Of a stretch of DNA of 64,000 nt, positions 48,621 through 59,772 are shown piece after piece. This DNA comes from Siphonodentalium dalli. Lineage: Eukaryota > Mollusca > Scaphopoda > Gadilida > Siphonodentaliidae. The notes beneath the pieces are model-generated. The model did no database searches. It was not told the DNA's origin and saw only the letters and a program-made list of their open reading frames with translations. The position numbers were made by a program, and so were the translations under genes. Location: assembly GCA_032622095.1 (NCBI GenBank), contig CP136063.1, forward strand, positions 206,075,934-206,139,933, in the 5' to 3' direction. Position 1 is the stretch's first letter; the number at the start of each line of letters is the position of its first letter.

Positions 48621-49225
48621 TTAAAGATACTCAATCCGACTAAACACCCATAAATTAGTATATCTTTGGCTTCGGGGGTAAAATATATTTGATTTGAGTC
48701 GAGGAACCTACCCATCAAAGCTCAGTGATCATATATCGATTTTTTGAAGTCTGTTATTTCAATTGTTTGTGGCCCAGAAACACGCCGTCGAAAGAATGGT
48801 CTCGGTCAAAATTACGAATGAAGATGGATCTCTAAAAACAAGTGGTAATACGGCCAAATTTCGTGAATACTCAAGTGATAATACGGCCATATTTCGTTGA
48901 ACAAAATGTTGATAAATAACACGTTTTGGGAAATTTGTAGTTGAACCATTATCCAATACTCTATTGGAATACTTGATAACTGAGTGTAACATAACACTGT
49001 TTTGCTATTCGTCCATTTGTGATGCGAATCGTCTAAATCGGAGGCTATTAGCGATAAACCTCTATTAATTAATCATTTGCGTAATTTGATACCATAGCTG
49101 ACAGTGGTTAGCATTATTTTGTTGCAATTAATCTATTCTGATAACTAAATCGTATTTTGAAGAAATATTGTTGTTTTTGTATCTTGATGATATGGGGACC
49201 CTCTGATCGGATTGAGTACCTTTAA
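48621..49225 (-). mobile_element. TTAA-bounded TIR element, copy 5, with internal insertion
   Basis: TTAAAGATACTCAATCCG at the left and GATCGGATTGAGTACCTTTAA at the right. It is closest to copy 4. About 130 bp near 48935-49075 is not shared and matches the direct repeat found at 49560-49720, so it is an insertion or a conversion. Confidence 0.75.
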
Positions 49226-49559
49226 GCTTCATGCATATACAATATCATTTATGTATAAACTGCTCTCCTGAAAACGTTCTATTTTACAGCAGTTCTTGGT
49301 AAGGAACATTCATGCCATGAAAGTATATGTAGAAATTGAGCTTATAATTTCTAAACGATTGATGTCCTTTAATTATGTGGGACATTATTCTAGTATACCA
49401 GTATATCATGCCATCTCCTCTGAGCCGCTGGAGTAGAGATTAATGGCATTATCTAGTCTACCAGATTATAATAATACAAATATATCTGGCAGGTTTGGAG
49501 AAAATCCATTTGGAAAATTCGGGATTGTTATTCAATACGATCGCCCGGGGGTTGTGCTA

Positions 49560-50402
49560 AAATTGACAGTTGAACCCATTATCCAATACTCTATTATAAT
49601 ACGTGACAACTGAGTCTAACAGAACACTGTTGTTTTGCTATTCGTCCATTTGTCCTCCCAATCATCTTAACCTGACGCTATTAGCGATAAAACTCTATTA
49701 ATTAATCATTTGCGTGAATCAAGCTGACGGAAAATCTATTGAACAAACTTCGTTAATGATAGGTTATGTCCGACTAATGAACAACAATGATAATTTAATA
49801 TGTTTAGTTGTGATTCAGATTATTAAATATAATACACAGTGACAGTCCATGCATGTGAGAATACAGGCGAGACCTGGTAAATATGATGCGATACCGGAAA
49901 TAATTTCCAAACGATAGACGTCCTTTAAAATATGTGGGGCATTAATCACGTATACCAGTATATCATGCCATGAATCATGATTCGTGGCATGATCTAGTCT
50001 ACCAGATTACAAATATGTGACCCGCCATATCAAATCCAGTCGGAAGTCGGGATATTTTTACCCTGTGCAAATGCATTCTCTTATATATGCGAGTCGACCA
50101 TAGGTCGCCTCGCATATATAAGAGAATGCATTGGCCTAACAATTTTGCCATTCGTCCATTTGTCCTGCGAATCGTCTAAATAGGAGGCTATTAGAGATAA
50201 ACTTCTATTAATTAATCATTTGCGTTCATCAAGCTGACGGACAATCTGTTGAACAAACTTCGCTAATGGTCGGTTATGTCCGACTAATGAAGAAAAAGGA
50301 TACTTTAATATGTTTAGTTGTGGTTCAGATTATTAAATATAACACACAGTGACAGTCCATTAGAGAATACAGGCGCGACCTGGTAAATATGATGCGATAC
50401 CG
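49560..50402 (+). repeat. ~260 bp direct repeats (49635-49895 and 50143-50402)
   Basis: Both have CATTCGTCCATTTGTCCT, TTAATTAATCATTTGCGT, ATCAAGCTGACGGA and ATATGTTTAGTTGTG in order, ending at GTGACAGTCCAT. Parts recur at 48360-48470 and 49005-49090. The half foldback element lies between them. Confidence 0.75.
50022..50145. mobile_element. Half copy of the foldback element, with one hairpin
   Basis: Matches the left arm of 21846-22300, from GTGACCCGCCATATC to just past the hairpin (50066-50134) and CCTAACAATTTT, and then stops. There is no right arm nearby. Confidence 0.8.
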
Positions 50403-50548
50403 GAAGCAATTTGTTCCATTATTGTATTGTGATCCAAACCTGGGACAGCCATCGAATGTCATCCGATCCTTATAGTATTATGTGTTACGTGAAATTTGTT
50501 TAACAGTTATACTAGGCCGTACCAGCGCTAACAAGATCTAATCTGTGT

Positions 50549-50766
50549 ACAGTAATGCCCCAAATAATCGACTCCTTAACCACATCAAAATTATGGGTAA
50601 CTTTTCAGGATTTAGTCGGAAATATGGCTTGTTGTCATTCATCAGAAAGCTCTCGGGGAGAGCTTTCCTATGAATGGCAACAAGCCATATTCCGACCGAC
50701 TAAATCCTGAAAAGTTACCCATAATTATGCTGTGGTTAAGGAGTCGATTAATTAGGGCATTACTGT
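50549..50766. mobile_element. ACAGTAATGCCC MITE, full copy
   Basis: TIR ACAGTAATGCCC and GGGCATTACTGT are perfect; arms with CGACTCCTTAACCACA and GGATTTAGTCGGAAATATGG. It forms one almost continuous ~100 bp stem. Confidence 0.85.
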
Positions 50767-51292
50767 AGCTTGAGATCGATCTCCGTGTTTTAACAACGCT
50801 AACATTGTTATTTCAAAGAGTATAATACTCATAGAAAGGTAGTTCAAGTATTTATACACCTATTTCAATACGGGATAAACAGGTTTCCCCTGGTGGCGCA
50901 TAACGTTGTACGGATCGGTTCTTGTTAACGCTGGCACGACCTAAATGTTAAACACGTTTCCCCTGGTGGCGCATTGTAAGCATCCGATGACTATCGATGA
51001 CTAGAGCTCTAGCTAGAGCTTTTGCCCCGCATGCAGGGATGGCGTAAAAAAAAACAATAATGACCATATAGTGAAAATGTGACCCATGCCACTGTTGATG
51101 CACGATATTTTTCAGCATCAAAAGAGTGTGTCACATTGCTCCACATATGGATTTGGACATGACAATGACCCCCATCTAACAATAAAACAACACTATTGAT
51201 ATAAATCTCCCCTGATGAGTTTATTGCAGAAAGTATATGGACATATAGTAATGTATATATTTCGTAAAAAAAACACAATTGCACCGAGAGGC

Positions 51293-52095
51293 TGAGGGTC
51301 AGGGAGAACAACGAGGGGTTTCCATTCCACTGAGAGGTCGTGCATCGAGTGGGCAGTCGGATATATAGTGATACGAGAGGCTTCCATTCCACTGTGAGGT
51401 CGTGCATCGAGTGGGCAGTAGGATATATAGTGATATGAAAGGTTTCCATTCGCACTGAGAGGTCGTGCATCGAGTGGGCAGTCGGGTATATAGTGATATG
51501 AGAGGTTTCCATTCGCACTGAGAGGTCGTGCATCGAGTGGGCAGTAGGATATATAGTGATATGAAAGGTTTCCATTCGCACTGAGAGGTCGTACATCGAG
51601 TGGGCAGTCGGACATCGAGTGATACGAGAGGCTTCCATTCGCACTGAAAGGTCGTGCATCGAGTGGGCAGTTCTACATCGAGTGATATGAGAGGTTTCCA
51701 TTCGCGCTGAGAGGTCGTGCATCGAGTGGGCAGTTAGACATCAAGTGATATGACAGCTTTCCATCCGCACTGAGAGGTCATGCGTCGAGTGGGCAGTCAG
51801 ACATCAAGTGATATGACAGGTTTCCATTCGCACTGAGAGGTCGTGCATCGAGTTGGCAGTCGGCCATCGAGTGATATGAGAGGTTTCCATTCGCACATAG
51901 AGGTCATGCATCGAGTGGGCAGTCATGACAGGTTTCCATCCGCACTGAGAGGTCGTGCGTCGAGTGGGCAGTTAGACATCAAGTGATATGACAGGTTTCC
52001 ATCCGCACTGAGAGGTCATGCATCGAGTGGGCAGTCGGACACCGAGTGATATGAGAGGTTTCCATTCGCACTGAGAGGTCGTGCGTCGAGTGTCG
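51293..52095. repeat. ~63 bp minisatellite, about 13 units
   Basis: Unit ACTGAGAGGTCGTGCATCGA, GTGGGCAGTCGGATATATAG, TGATATGAGAGGTTTCCATT, CGC. Most units are 62-63 bp; one near 51903-51950 is shorter. A single diverged unit lies at about 55385-55478. Confidence 0.9.
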
Positions 52096-52237
52096 TAGAA
52101 CTTCTTTCCGTTGTGTAGTTGGAATAGACGTGACCGTATACGTCTTCAATAGTAATCGTGTAGTATCGTTGTTTTTGTGGATACTTTCATTTTAAAGAAA
52201 TAATGTGTAAGTGTAAGTGCCAGTGGAACAGCACCTA

Positions 52238-52644
52238 TATATAGAATATACGCATAGTGTTTCTGAATAACAAATTTAATCCACTCGTGGGATTGGCGAT
52301 TTACACCACGAGCTTCAGCGAGTGGTCTAAATCGCCAATCTCACGAGTGGATTAAATTTGTTATTCAGAAACACTATGCGTATATTTTGTTTATGCCACG
52401 ATCTTCACAATGCGATGGATAAACACTTTTCCGTTCAAATTGTATGGAGAAAGTTTAATCCACTCTGCGAAGTTTATGCCACGATCTTTACAATGCGATG
52501 GATAAACAATTTTCCGTTCAAATTGTATGGAGAAAGTTTAATCCACTCTGCGAAGTTTAATCAACAGTAGGCACGTTTAATTTTAATCAACAGGTGTTGA
52601 TTAAATGTAAAATTTAAACGGATGGCTTTATTTATATAGTAAGA
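52238..52644. repeat. Foldback unit, copy interrupted by a Helitron
   Basis: Same sequence as 32310-32709. The remainder (GCGATCGTGGTATAAA) resumes at 53767-53790 on the other side of the Helitron. Confidence 0.85.
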
Positions 52645-53766
52645 CTAGCAGGTTAGCCCGCCACTGGCGGCATTCGTCCCATGACTTTGTTTCAGAAACA
52701 TGACATTTTTGAATATGAATTTAATGTTTTTTAAATTTAATATATTTTGTTTCTGAATTTTTTTTTTATTGTTAATTTTTTTTAATTTTAAATTGTTTTA
52801 ATTAAATTGTAAATTGTTTTAATTATTTTTTTTGTTTCTGGTGGAAAAATTTACCCGTAGAAATCCCCCCTTCCTAGGAACGACAGACAACGCATTCTTT
52901 GTTTCGTGAAATCTCTCTACGATAACATTGCATTGAATTTAAAACAAACGCTTCCCGTCGGGAAATCTGTCTGCATAATATTTTGAGTCTGCCGTACCCG
53001 TCGTAATGTCGTGAAATCTCTCTGCATAATAGATAACATTGCATTGAATCTGGTATTGGCATTCAGGGCTTCGGGTCGTTGTTGTTGGCATCACGGCTCC
53101 CCGAAAACTCTCACATTGTCGAAAACGTGTATTTAGTAATATCGTTGTTGTTGATATTTACGGCTTGGGGCTATTTTCTTATTTAGCAAGTTTGAGCTCA
53201 ATCGGTTCGAGTCTATAAAGGACACACTCATATATATGACACTTCCCGTGGGTAGAAGTTTGAGCTCAATCGGCATTCCCTGGAATTTTCCGTAGATTGG
53301 CAGATTCCAGTAGCTTTATAACGGTATATCTGGGGAGAAATCTGATGCTATATTCGTGATTATCTGGGATGATTTCGGTATATAACTATATACTGTAAAA
53401 ACAAAGCGCGCCATCTGTGCTCGCAGGGTTGGTCAGAAACAAATGTTTTTTAAATTTAATGTATGTTCCGTATATCTCTCTGCAGATGCAAATAACGTTG
53501 AATGGCAAACAGACGCTCTTTATAGAGATGCGTCAAAAACAAACGCTCATTAAATAATCACTTGATTAACCCACGCCGTGCCTTTGCGGTGATTTGAGAT
53601 TGGAGAACGGGTGCTCTGAGCTTCTCTAAACCGCGACCACGGTCGTGTCGGTGGGATTTGACACTTACATAGGAAGTTTGAGCTCAATCTGTACACGCGT
53701 TTTGGATTCTATGAAGTACACACACACACACATATACGAAGTCTCAAAATATATAGTATAGATAGA
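52645..53766 (-). mobile_element. Non-autonomous Helitron, second family
   Basis: On the minus strand it begins TCTATCTATACTATATATTT and ends with a CCGCC/GGCGG hairpin followed by CTAG. It interrupts a foldback unit whose uninterrupted copy at 32310-32730 shows the empty site between 32709 and 32710 (AAGA|TAGG). Flanks are A and T, without target-site duplication. The interior (52740-53640) is A+T-rich in its first part and has no recognisable gene. Confidence 0.82.
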
Positions 53767-54510
53767 TATGCGATCGTGGTATAAATATAGTTTAATTTGA
53801 AGTGTTGTTAAGTTTGAGAGAAGCAGCAATCTGCCGGAATAAAACTCCGACTGAAAAATATATATATATAAAGGCATCAGGACTAAACTGGCCAACCATA
53901 AGCCCCGGTTTAGCACACATTTTAGACACGTCATTTCCAACCAGCCATATAAAGCAAACAACCTGTAAAACTAGTCATCTATCTTGGCAGGCAGGATCGA
54001 ACTAGGAAACAGGATGCTATGACGTCAATTACACATTTGCTACACTAGTGTGCACCCTGTGAATCAGATCGATGGCGCTGTTCATGACATTCTCATGTCC
54101 ATTTCATGACATCTGTATATTAAATTCTAACTGCAGCCATGACAATGTGACTTCGACATAATTCCGGCACCACAGTTCCACTGTACTAATGCTGGTGCTG
54201 TTTTTACTCCCGCTTTAAGCTGGGAACTGTTTCCTAGAAATATGTGAATTAATTATTATTAACTACCATGATTTTTAATTGGGTACAGAGAGAGGGCACA
54301 TATACCCATGACCTGTCATCACCTTATGGTGTATTTTGTCTGTTGGGTTTGAAGGGTATGGGTGTTATGGTGTAAGGGGGTTAATTGTGTATCATATGGG
54401 CGATGACATTGCTGTCTGGAATCTGCTGATTTAAATAGGCCAGATATATATATATATATATATATATATTGTGGGAGAGACTGAATGAGAGGCAGATATA
54501 TATTATAAGT

Positions 54511-54615
54511 TACGGGACGCTTAGTGATCGGATATGGTGTCATGTAAGGCGAAGTGAGATATTGATATTGCTGAGCATCACATGCCACCATATCCAACTA
54601 CTAAGCGTCCCGTAA
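54511..54615. repeat. Short TIR unit
   Basis: TACGGGACGCTTAGT...GGATATGGTG and CACCATATCC...CTAAGCGTCCCGTA pair. A (TA)n run lies just upstream (about 54445-54469). Confidence 0.8.
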
Positions 54616-55999
54616 CGTATTTTTTATGTCAGTAACAAATTCCAACATATCCATTTAATTAATCGTCGCTGTAATTTATTTTAATTTGGTAAGTTAAGTG
54701 TGTCGACTATGGCCATTAACTTATGTAACGTCACAGTGACGCGCCATGGGCGTTGAATTCAACGCATTGAGTCAATGGCTAATCGCCAGAAGTGGGACAT
54801 TGAGTATGATAGTTAATTTATGAGTCTTTAGAATTCCTCAAATATATCGCATGCAGGTTTTGGTACATTGTACTATGTCTTAATTCGCAGAAAATTATTT
54901 CCGACTGATATCCCCTTTCTTGGCGCCCAAATACACCAAAAATATTCCCGAGGCGACAGAGTTTCCGAACACAAGATGGTGGATAAGCACTTAATATTGA
55001 TTCCACATGGGGTCACTGACCTAATATAATATGGGTTCATATACCGTCACTATTTATCGACGCTGATTGGCTAATCGCAAGAGGTGACATAATAAATATA
55101 TATATATAGAGATAGTCTGGAGTTTATTGCGTGTGTCAGGAATGTCTTGATGTAAAATATGTATTTGTTACATGAATGGGGTATATGACACAAGAATAGA
55201 TTATTATCACCTTAGAATTGTGTTGGAACACTTGCTTCCCCTCCCATGGTGTAACACTATGATAACCCAACTGTTGACGCATGTGCATGTACACTCCCGG
55301 ATGTTAATTTATTTCACAACAGAGCGTACACATCCCTGCCAATGTGGGCCCGACACGAATGTTGAATGTTGTGCTAACTTCACGGACCCTGTGCATCGAG
55401 TGGTTACTGGGACAATCAGAGGCATCCATTCGGACTGAGAGGTCGTGATTCGAGTGGAAAGTCTGACATCGAGTGAGAACATTGAGAATCATGGATTTCG
55501 TTTTATTTCTCCAACTTAAAAATCAAGCTATTTAGACAATTATAGGCACCGGGCAGTCACTGGACTGGTCATGTTAGAGAAGAAGCCACTGTGCTCTCGT
55601 TTCCGAATCAACAATATATAACATGGCACGGCATAAGTTCATTTCCGCTCTTCGTGGCCGCACACACCGAATCGTCTTGGACTATTTCTTTTAGTGCCAA
55701 CGCATCCCAGATATACGTGCCATTCAATGCGGGGTAGAGAAATCTCCTACAACTGTTAAACACACAGTTGCCGAATAACGAATGCAAATGATATGATAAT
55801 GGATAATAATGAGGGAGTTCCCCTTATCTGCGGAAATACCCGTGCACATGACGTCATTTGTCGCACCGTCGCACGCTCTCTTTGTTATAACGAAAGATAT
55901 ATCTATAAGAATTGCTTAGGTAACATTGTGAAAAATTTAATTATTACGGTAGTTTGAAGTCACTGACTCACATCTTATATATATAATAATGTATACAGT

Positions 56000-56570
56000 A
56001 TCAATGATTTATAATAATTCATATATATACCGGTATAAGGGATATGGGTTGTAGCAATTGATTTATAATAATTAATATAGACCGATATTCCTTTAAGGAA
56101 TTTCCTTATTATAAGTGATAGGGGTACGTGTTAGTCTCTGATGTATAATAATTAATATATACCGGTTTTACTTATTATAAGGGGTAGGGGTGGTACCACT
56201 GATTTATAATAATTCATATATACCGGCATTACTTGTTATGAGGGGTATATGGGTGGTAACCTCTTATCTATAATAATTCATATATTCTGGTATTTCTTAT
56301 TATAAGGGGCAGAGTGCATAGCCTCATATTTATAATAATTCATATAAACCGGTGTTACTTATGAGGGGTAGGGATAGTAGCCTATGATTTATAATAATTC
56401 ATATATACCGGTATTCCTTATTATAAAGGATATAGGGTGGTAGCCTATGATTTATAATAATTAATATATTCCGGTATTCCTTATTATAAGGGATAGGGTG
56501 GTGGTAGTTTCTGATGTATAATAATTCTTGTATACCGGTATTTACATGCACGGTATACACATAGAAGGCA
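56000..56570. repeat. ~60 bp minisatellite, left arm of palindrome
   Basis: About nine units of the type ATTTATAATAATTCATATAT, then ACCGGTATT, CCTTATTATAAGGGGTAGGG and TGGTAGCCT. Each unit has a TTATAATAA core. Confidence 0.85.
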
Positions 56571-57330
56571 ATTTGTTGCACGATATAACATTTATTTGTT
56601 GCGCCTATTATAGTATATTATATATCTGTATGTACTATATACATCCTCATATACATGAGCACATATATTCGCGCTGCAGTCGCGCATATATAATATGTAT
56701 ATACATAATTTATACTGTATTTTAGTATATATATGTATAACATATACCGGTATATATAGGCCTCTATATCTACGCGTGACCATTTTTTGACGGTAACCGG
56801 GAACCACCTTTAAATAAATCTACCGATGTATTAGATTCGACGCGACAAAGATGCGTCCGTCTGTAACAAAATCGACCGCAGACGCATCACCGACGGATTT
56901 AATACAATTAGATTCGAGTCGACAAAAATCCGTCGTTTGGAACGGGCCTTAACACACAGAGGAATTCTGATCTGCGAAAAATGTCCAACCACAGATACTG
57001 TTAGGCCCGTTCCAAACGACGGATTTTTGTCGACTCGAATCTAATTGTATTAAATCCGTCGGTGATGCGACTGCGGTCAATTTTGTTTCAGACGGACGCA
57101 TCTTCGTCGCGTCGAATCTAATACATCGGTCGATTTATCTAAATGTGCACTCCCGGTTACCGTCACAAAATGGTCACGCGTCGATATAGAGGCCTATATA
57201 TACCGGTATGTTATACATATATATACTAAAATACTGTATAAATTATGTATATATATGTGCGTGATTGCAGCACGAATATTTGTGCACATGTATATGAGGA
57301 TGTATATAGTACATATAGTTATATAATATA

Positions 57331-58203
57331 CTAGCCGATGAGCCCGACGTTGTCCGGGCTATTCAAAAACCAAATTTCAAGTCGATAGCTCTACCCGTTT
57401 CCGAGACCTGGTCTGCGCATGCGCGACGTTGGCGTCGCACGGGCTCGGCGGCCCGATAAAATTCGTATCCGGGGCAAGATACATTCACATACCAAATTTC
57501 AAGTCGATAGCTCCACCCGTTTCCGAGATCTCGTCTGCGCATGCGCGAAGCTGGCGTCGCACGGGCTCGGCGACCCCAAATTTCAAGTCGAAAGCTCTAC
57601 CCAGCCCGACGTTGTCCGGGCTATTCAAAACCACCCGTTTCCGAGATCTGGTCTGCGCATGCGCGAAGCTGGCGTCGCACGGGCTCGGCGACCCGATAAA
57701 ATTCGTATCCGGGGCAAGATACATTCACATAGCAAATTTCAAGTCGATAGCTCCACCCGTCTCCGAGATCTCGTCTGCGCATGCGCGAAGCTGGCGTCGC
57801 ACGGGCTCGGCGACCCGATAAAATTCGTATCCGGGGAAAGATACATTCACATAGCAAATTTCAAGTCGATAGCTCCACCCGTTTCCGAGATCTCGTCTGC
57901 GCATGCGCGAAGCTGGCGTCGCACGTTCTCGGCGACCCGATAAAATTCGCATCCGGGGCAAGATACATTCACATAGCAAATTTCAAGTCGATATCTCCAC
58001 CCGTTTCCGAGATATCGTCTGCGCATGCGCGAAGCGGGTGCCGCACGGGCTCGCCAATACGACAACATCCGCCGCCTGGTCAAACTACTCGCACGTACCA
58101 AGTTTCGTCCCGATCGGTCGAGAATCGTAGATTTGTATAAATGACAAACAAACAGACAAACAGACAGACAAACAGACAGAGGTCTTCAAAAATATATATG
58201 AGA
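57331..58203 (-). mobile_element. Non-autonomous Helitron with internal GC-rich tandem units
   Basis: Read on the minus strand the element begins TCTCATATATATTTTTGAAG and ends with a hairpin (AGCCCG/CGGGCT stem) about 7 nt before a terminal CTAG. It is flanked by A on the 5' side and T on the 3' side, with no target-site duplication. These are the defining Helitron features. The body consists of ~120 bp units containing TGCGCATGCGC. No Rep/helicase coding sequence is present, so it is non-autonomous. It sits in the right arm of a large palindrome, whose left arm (around 56601-56625) keeps the empty site. Confidence 0.88.
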
Positions 58204-58284
58204 TTATAATAGGCGCTACAAATAAATGTTATATCGTGCAACCAATTGCCATATATGTGTATAACATGCATGTAAATACAGGTA

Positions 58285-58690
58285 TACAATAGACTACCAC
58301 CCCTACCCCTTGTAATAAGGAATACCGGAATATATGAATTATTATAAATCATAGGCTACCACCTATATCCTTTTAATATAATAAGGAATACCGGTATCTA
58401 TGAATTATTATAAATCATAGGCTACCATCCCTATCCCTCATAATAAGTAATACCGGTTTATATGAATTATTATAAATCTGAGGCTACCACCCATACCCCT
58501 TATAATAAGGAATACCGGTATATATAAATTATTATAAATCATAGGCTACCACTCTGCCCTTAGAATAAGTAATATCGGCATATATGTTTTATTATAAATA
58601 AGAGGTTACCACCCTATACCCCTCATAATAAGTAATGCCGGTATCTATGAATTATTATAAATCACTGATTGTATATCCATTATAAAATGT
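58285..58690. repeat. ~60 bp minisatellite, right arm of palindrome (inverted)
   Basis: About seven units of the complement of the left-arm array (GGCTACCACCC, TACCCCTTATAATAAGGAAT, ACCGGTATAT). The unit number differs from the left arm. Confidence 0.85.
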
Positions 58691-59453
58691 GAGTCAGTGA
58701 CATGCCATGTTCGTTGAGAAATCAAACTACCAAAATAATTACAATTTGCACAATATTACCAAAGCAATGCCTATAGATATATCTTTCTTAAAAACAAAGA
58801 GAGCGTGTGGCAAATGACGTCATGTGGGTATTTCCGCAGATAAGGGGAACCCCCTCATTATTATATCATTAAAATATCATTATCATATCATTTGCATTCG
58901 TTACTTCGGCAACTTTCGGATCTCTCGTCACATGTATTAGATTCGAGTCGTCAAAAATCCGTCGTTTGAAACCAAGACGGATTTCAGACGCATCACCGAC
59001 GAAGATTCGTCTGAATTGGACGGAGATTCGTCTGTCATGCGTCTGACACGGATCTAATTGTTTCAAACGTCGCATTTTGACGCATTTAATACAATTGTGG
59101 GTCTGGTATTAGATTCGAGTCGACAAAAATCCGTCGTTTGGAACGGGCCTTATACTCACCAAGAGTCATGCATGTTTAATGTACCATGCACCTTACCAAC
59201 TAAGCCACCGAATCCCAAAATTGGGCCACAATTCCCATATATTTGAACATCTTCAAAATGAAGGGGAAGGACACACAGTGTTTCAAGATGCTGACAGAAA
59301 TGGAAAATGAGTCCTGGATCAAGTCGGTGTGTATACATGTACATACACCAATCGTGCATGCAGCAAGGACCGCACCAATCGTTTAGCTATCGAAACGCCA
59401 CAACTGTGATCCAGTTTAAGTTCATATTGACTGTTCACACGATACGCCAATGT

Positions 59454-59571
59454 ACGCGAGCTCTTGCGTTCGAACGTGCGAGCTCTTACGTTCGAACATG
59501 CGAGCCCTTGCGTGCAAGAGTTCGCACATTCGAAAGTAAGAGCTCGCACGTTCGAACGTGCGAGCGTTTTT
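59454..59571. repeat. GCGAGCTCTTGCGTTCGAAC palindromic cluster
   Basis: Direct and inverted copies of GCGAGCTCTTACGTTCGAAC type, three on each side of a CTTGCGTGCAAG centre. Confidence 0.8.
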
Positions 59572-59772
59572 TTCTTCCATGTCCTAAACCAGCCACCGTA
59601 CCAATGCGACACGCATGCCAATGTGCGCTTTGTTATCATTTTATTGTTTTGTCACATTTTTTCGTTCGCTTCCACTTGAGTAGACCATTTCCACATGTCG
59701 GGTTATTCAAGTTTTACCAGGGCAGTGTGAAGACTATGCTGTTTTCTCTAAATAATACACCGTAATTGAACT

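Larger units (their letters stand above)
55778..58908. repeat. Large imperfect palindrome (~3.1 kb)
   Basis: The left arm 55778-56953 pairs with the right arm 57003-58908 around a ~49 bp spacer. Paired landmarks: AACGAATGCAAATGATATGA with its complement at about 58888-58907, the TGACGTCAT block at about 55850 and 58815, minisatellites in both arms, and a TATATACCGGTAT block. The right arm is longer because of the nested Helitron at 57331-58203. Confidence 0.88.
57003..59152. mobile_element. TIR element making up the right part of the palindrome
   Basis: The left end GGCCCGTTCCAAACGACGG is repeated, inverted, at 59110-59152, continuing as TTTTTGTCGACTCGAATCTAA. A third inverted copy ends the left arm (56912-56953). 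The window therefore has one full element, with a Helitron inside it, and a second, truncated element in opposite orientation. Confidence 0.7.

Noticed and set aside
51009-51722. 237-codon minus-strand open frame
   Set aside because: It is the translation of a 63 bp minisatellite; the unit length keeps the frame open. No domain, no codon constraint.
51293-52095. Possible CRISPR array (regular ~63 bp spacing)
   Set aside because: The whole unit is conserved, with no unique spacers, and the setting is a eukaryotic intron.
53767-54060. tRNA-derived SINE on the minus strand
   Set aside because: GTTCGATCC near 53995 looks like a B box, but the A box is poor, the rest does not fold as a tRNA and no ends were found.
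55172-55438. Cys-containing frame (CQCGPDTNVECC) as an extra exon
   Set aside because: No acceptor/donor pair in phase 1, and its end overlaps a lone minisatellite unit.
57419-57943. 174-codon open frame and several overlapping ones on both strands
   Set aside because: They all come from the GC-rich ~120 bp units in the Helitron; open on both strands, which is typical of repeat sequence and not of genes. The same applies at 31209-31679.
59307-59765. 152-codon + strand frame
   Set aside because: Spans the GTTCGAACG palindromic cluster; the opposite strand is also open there.
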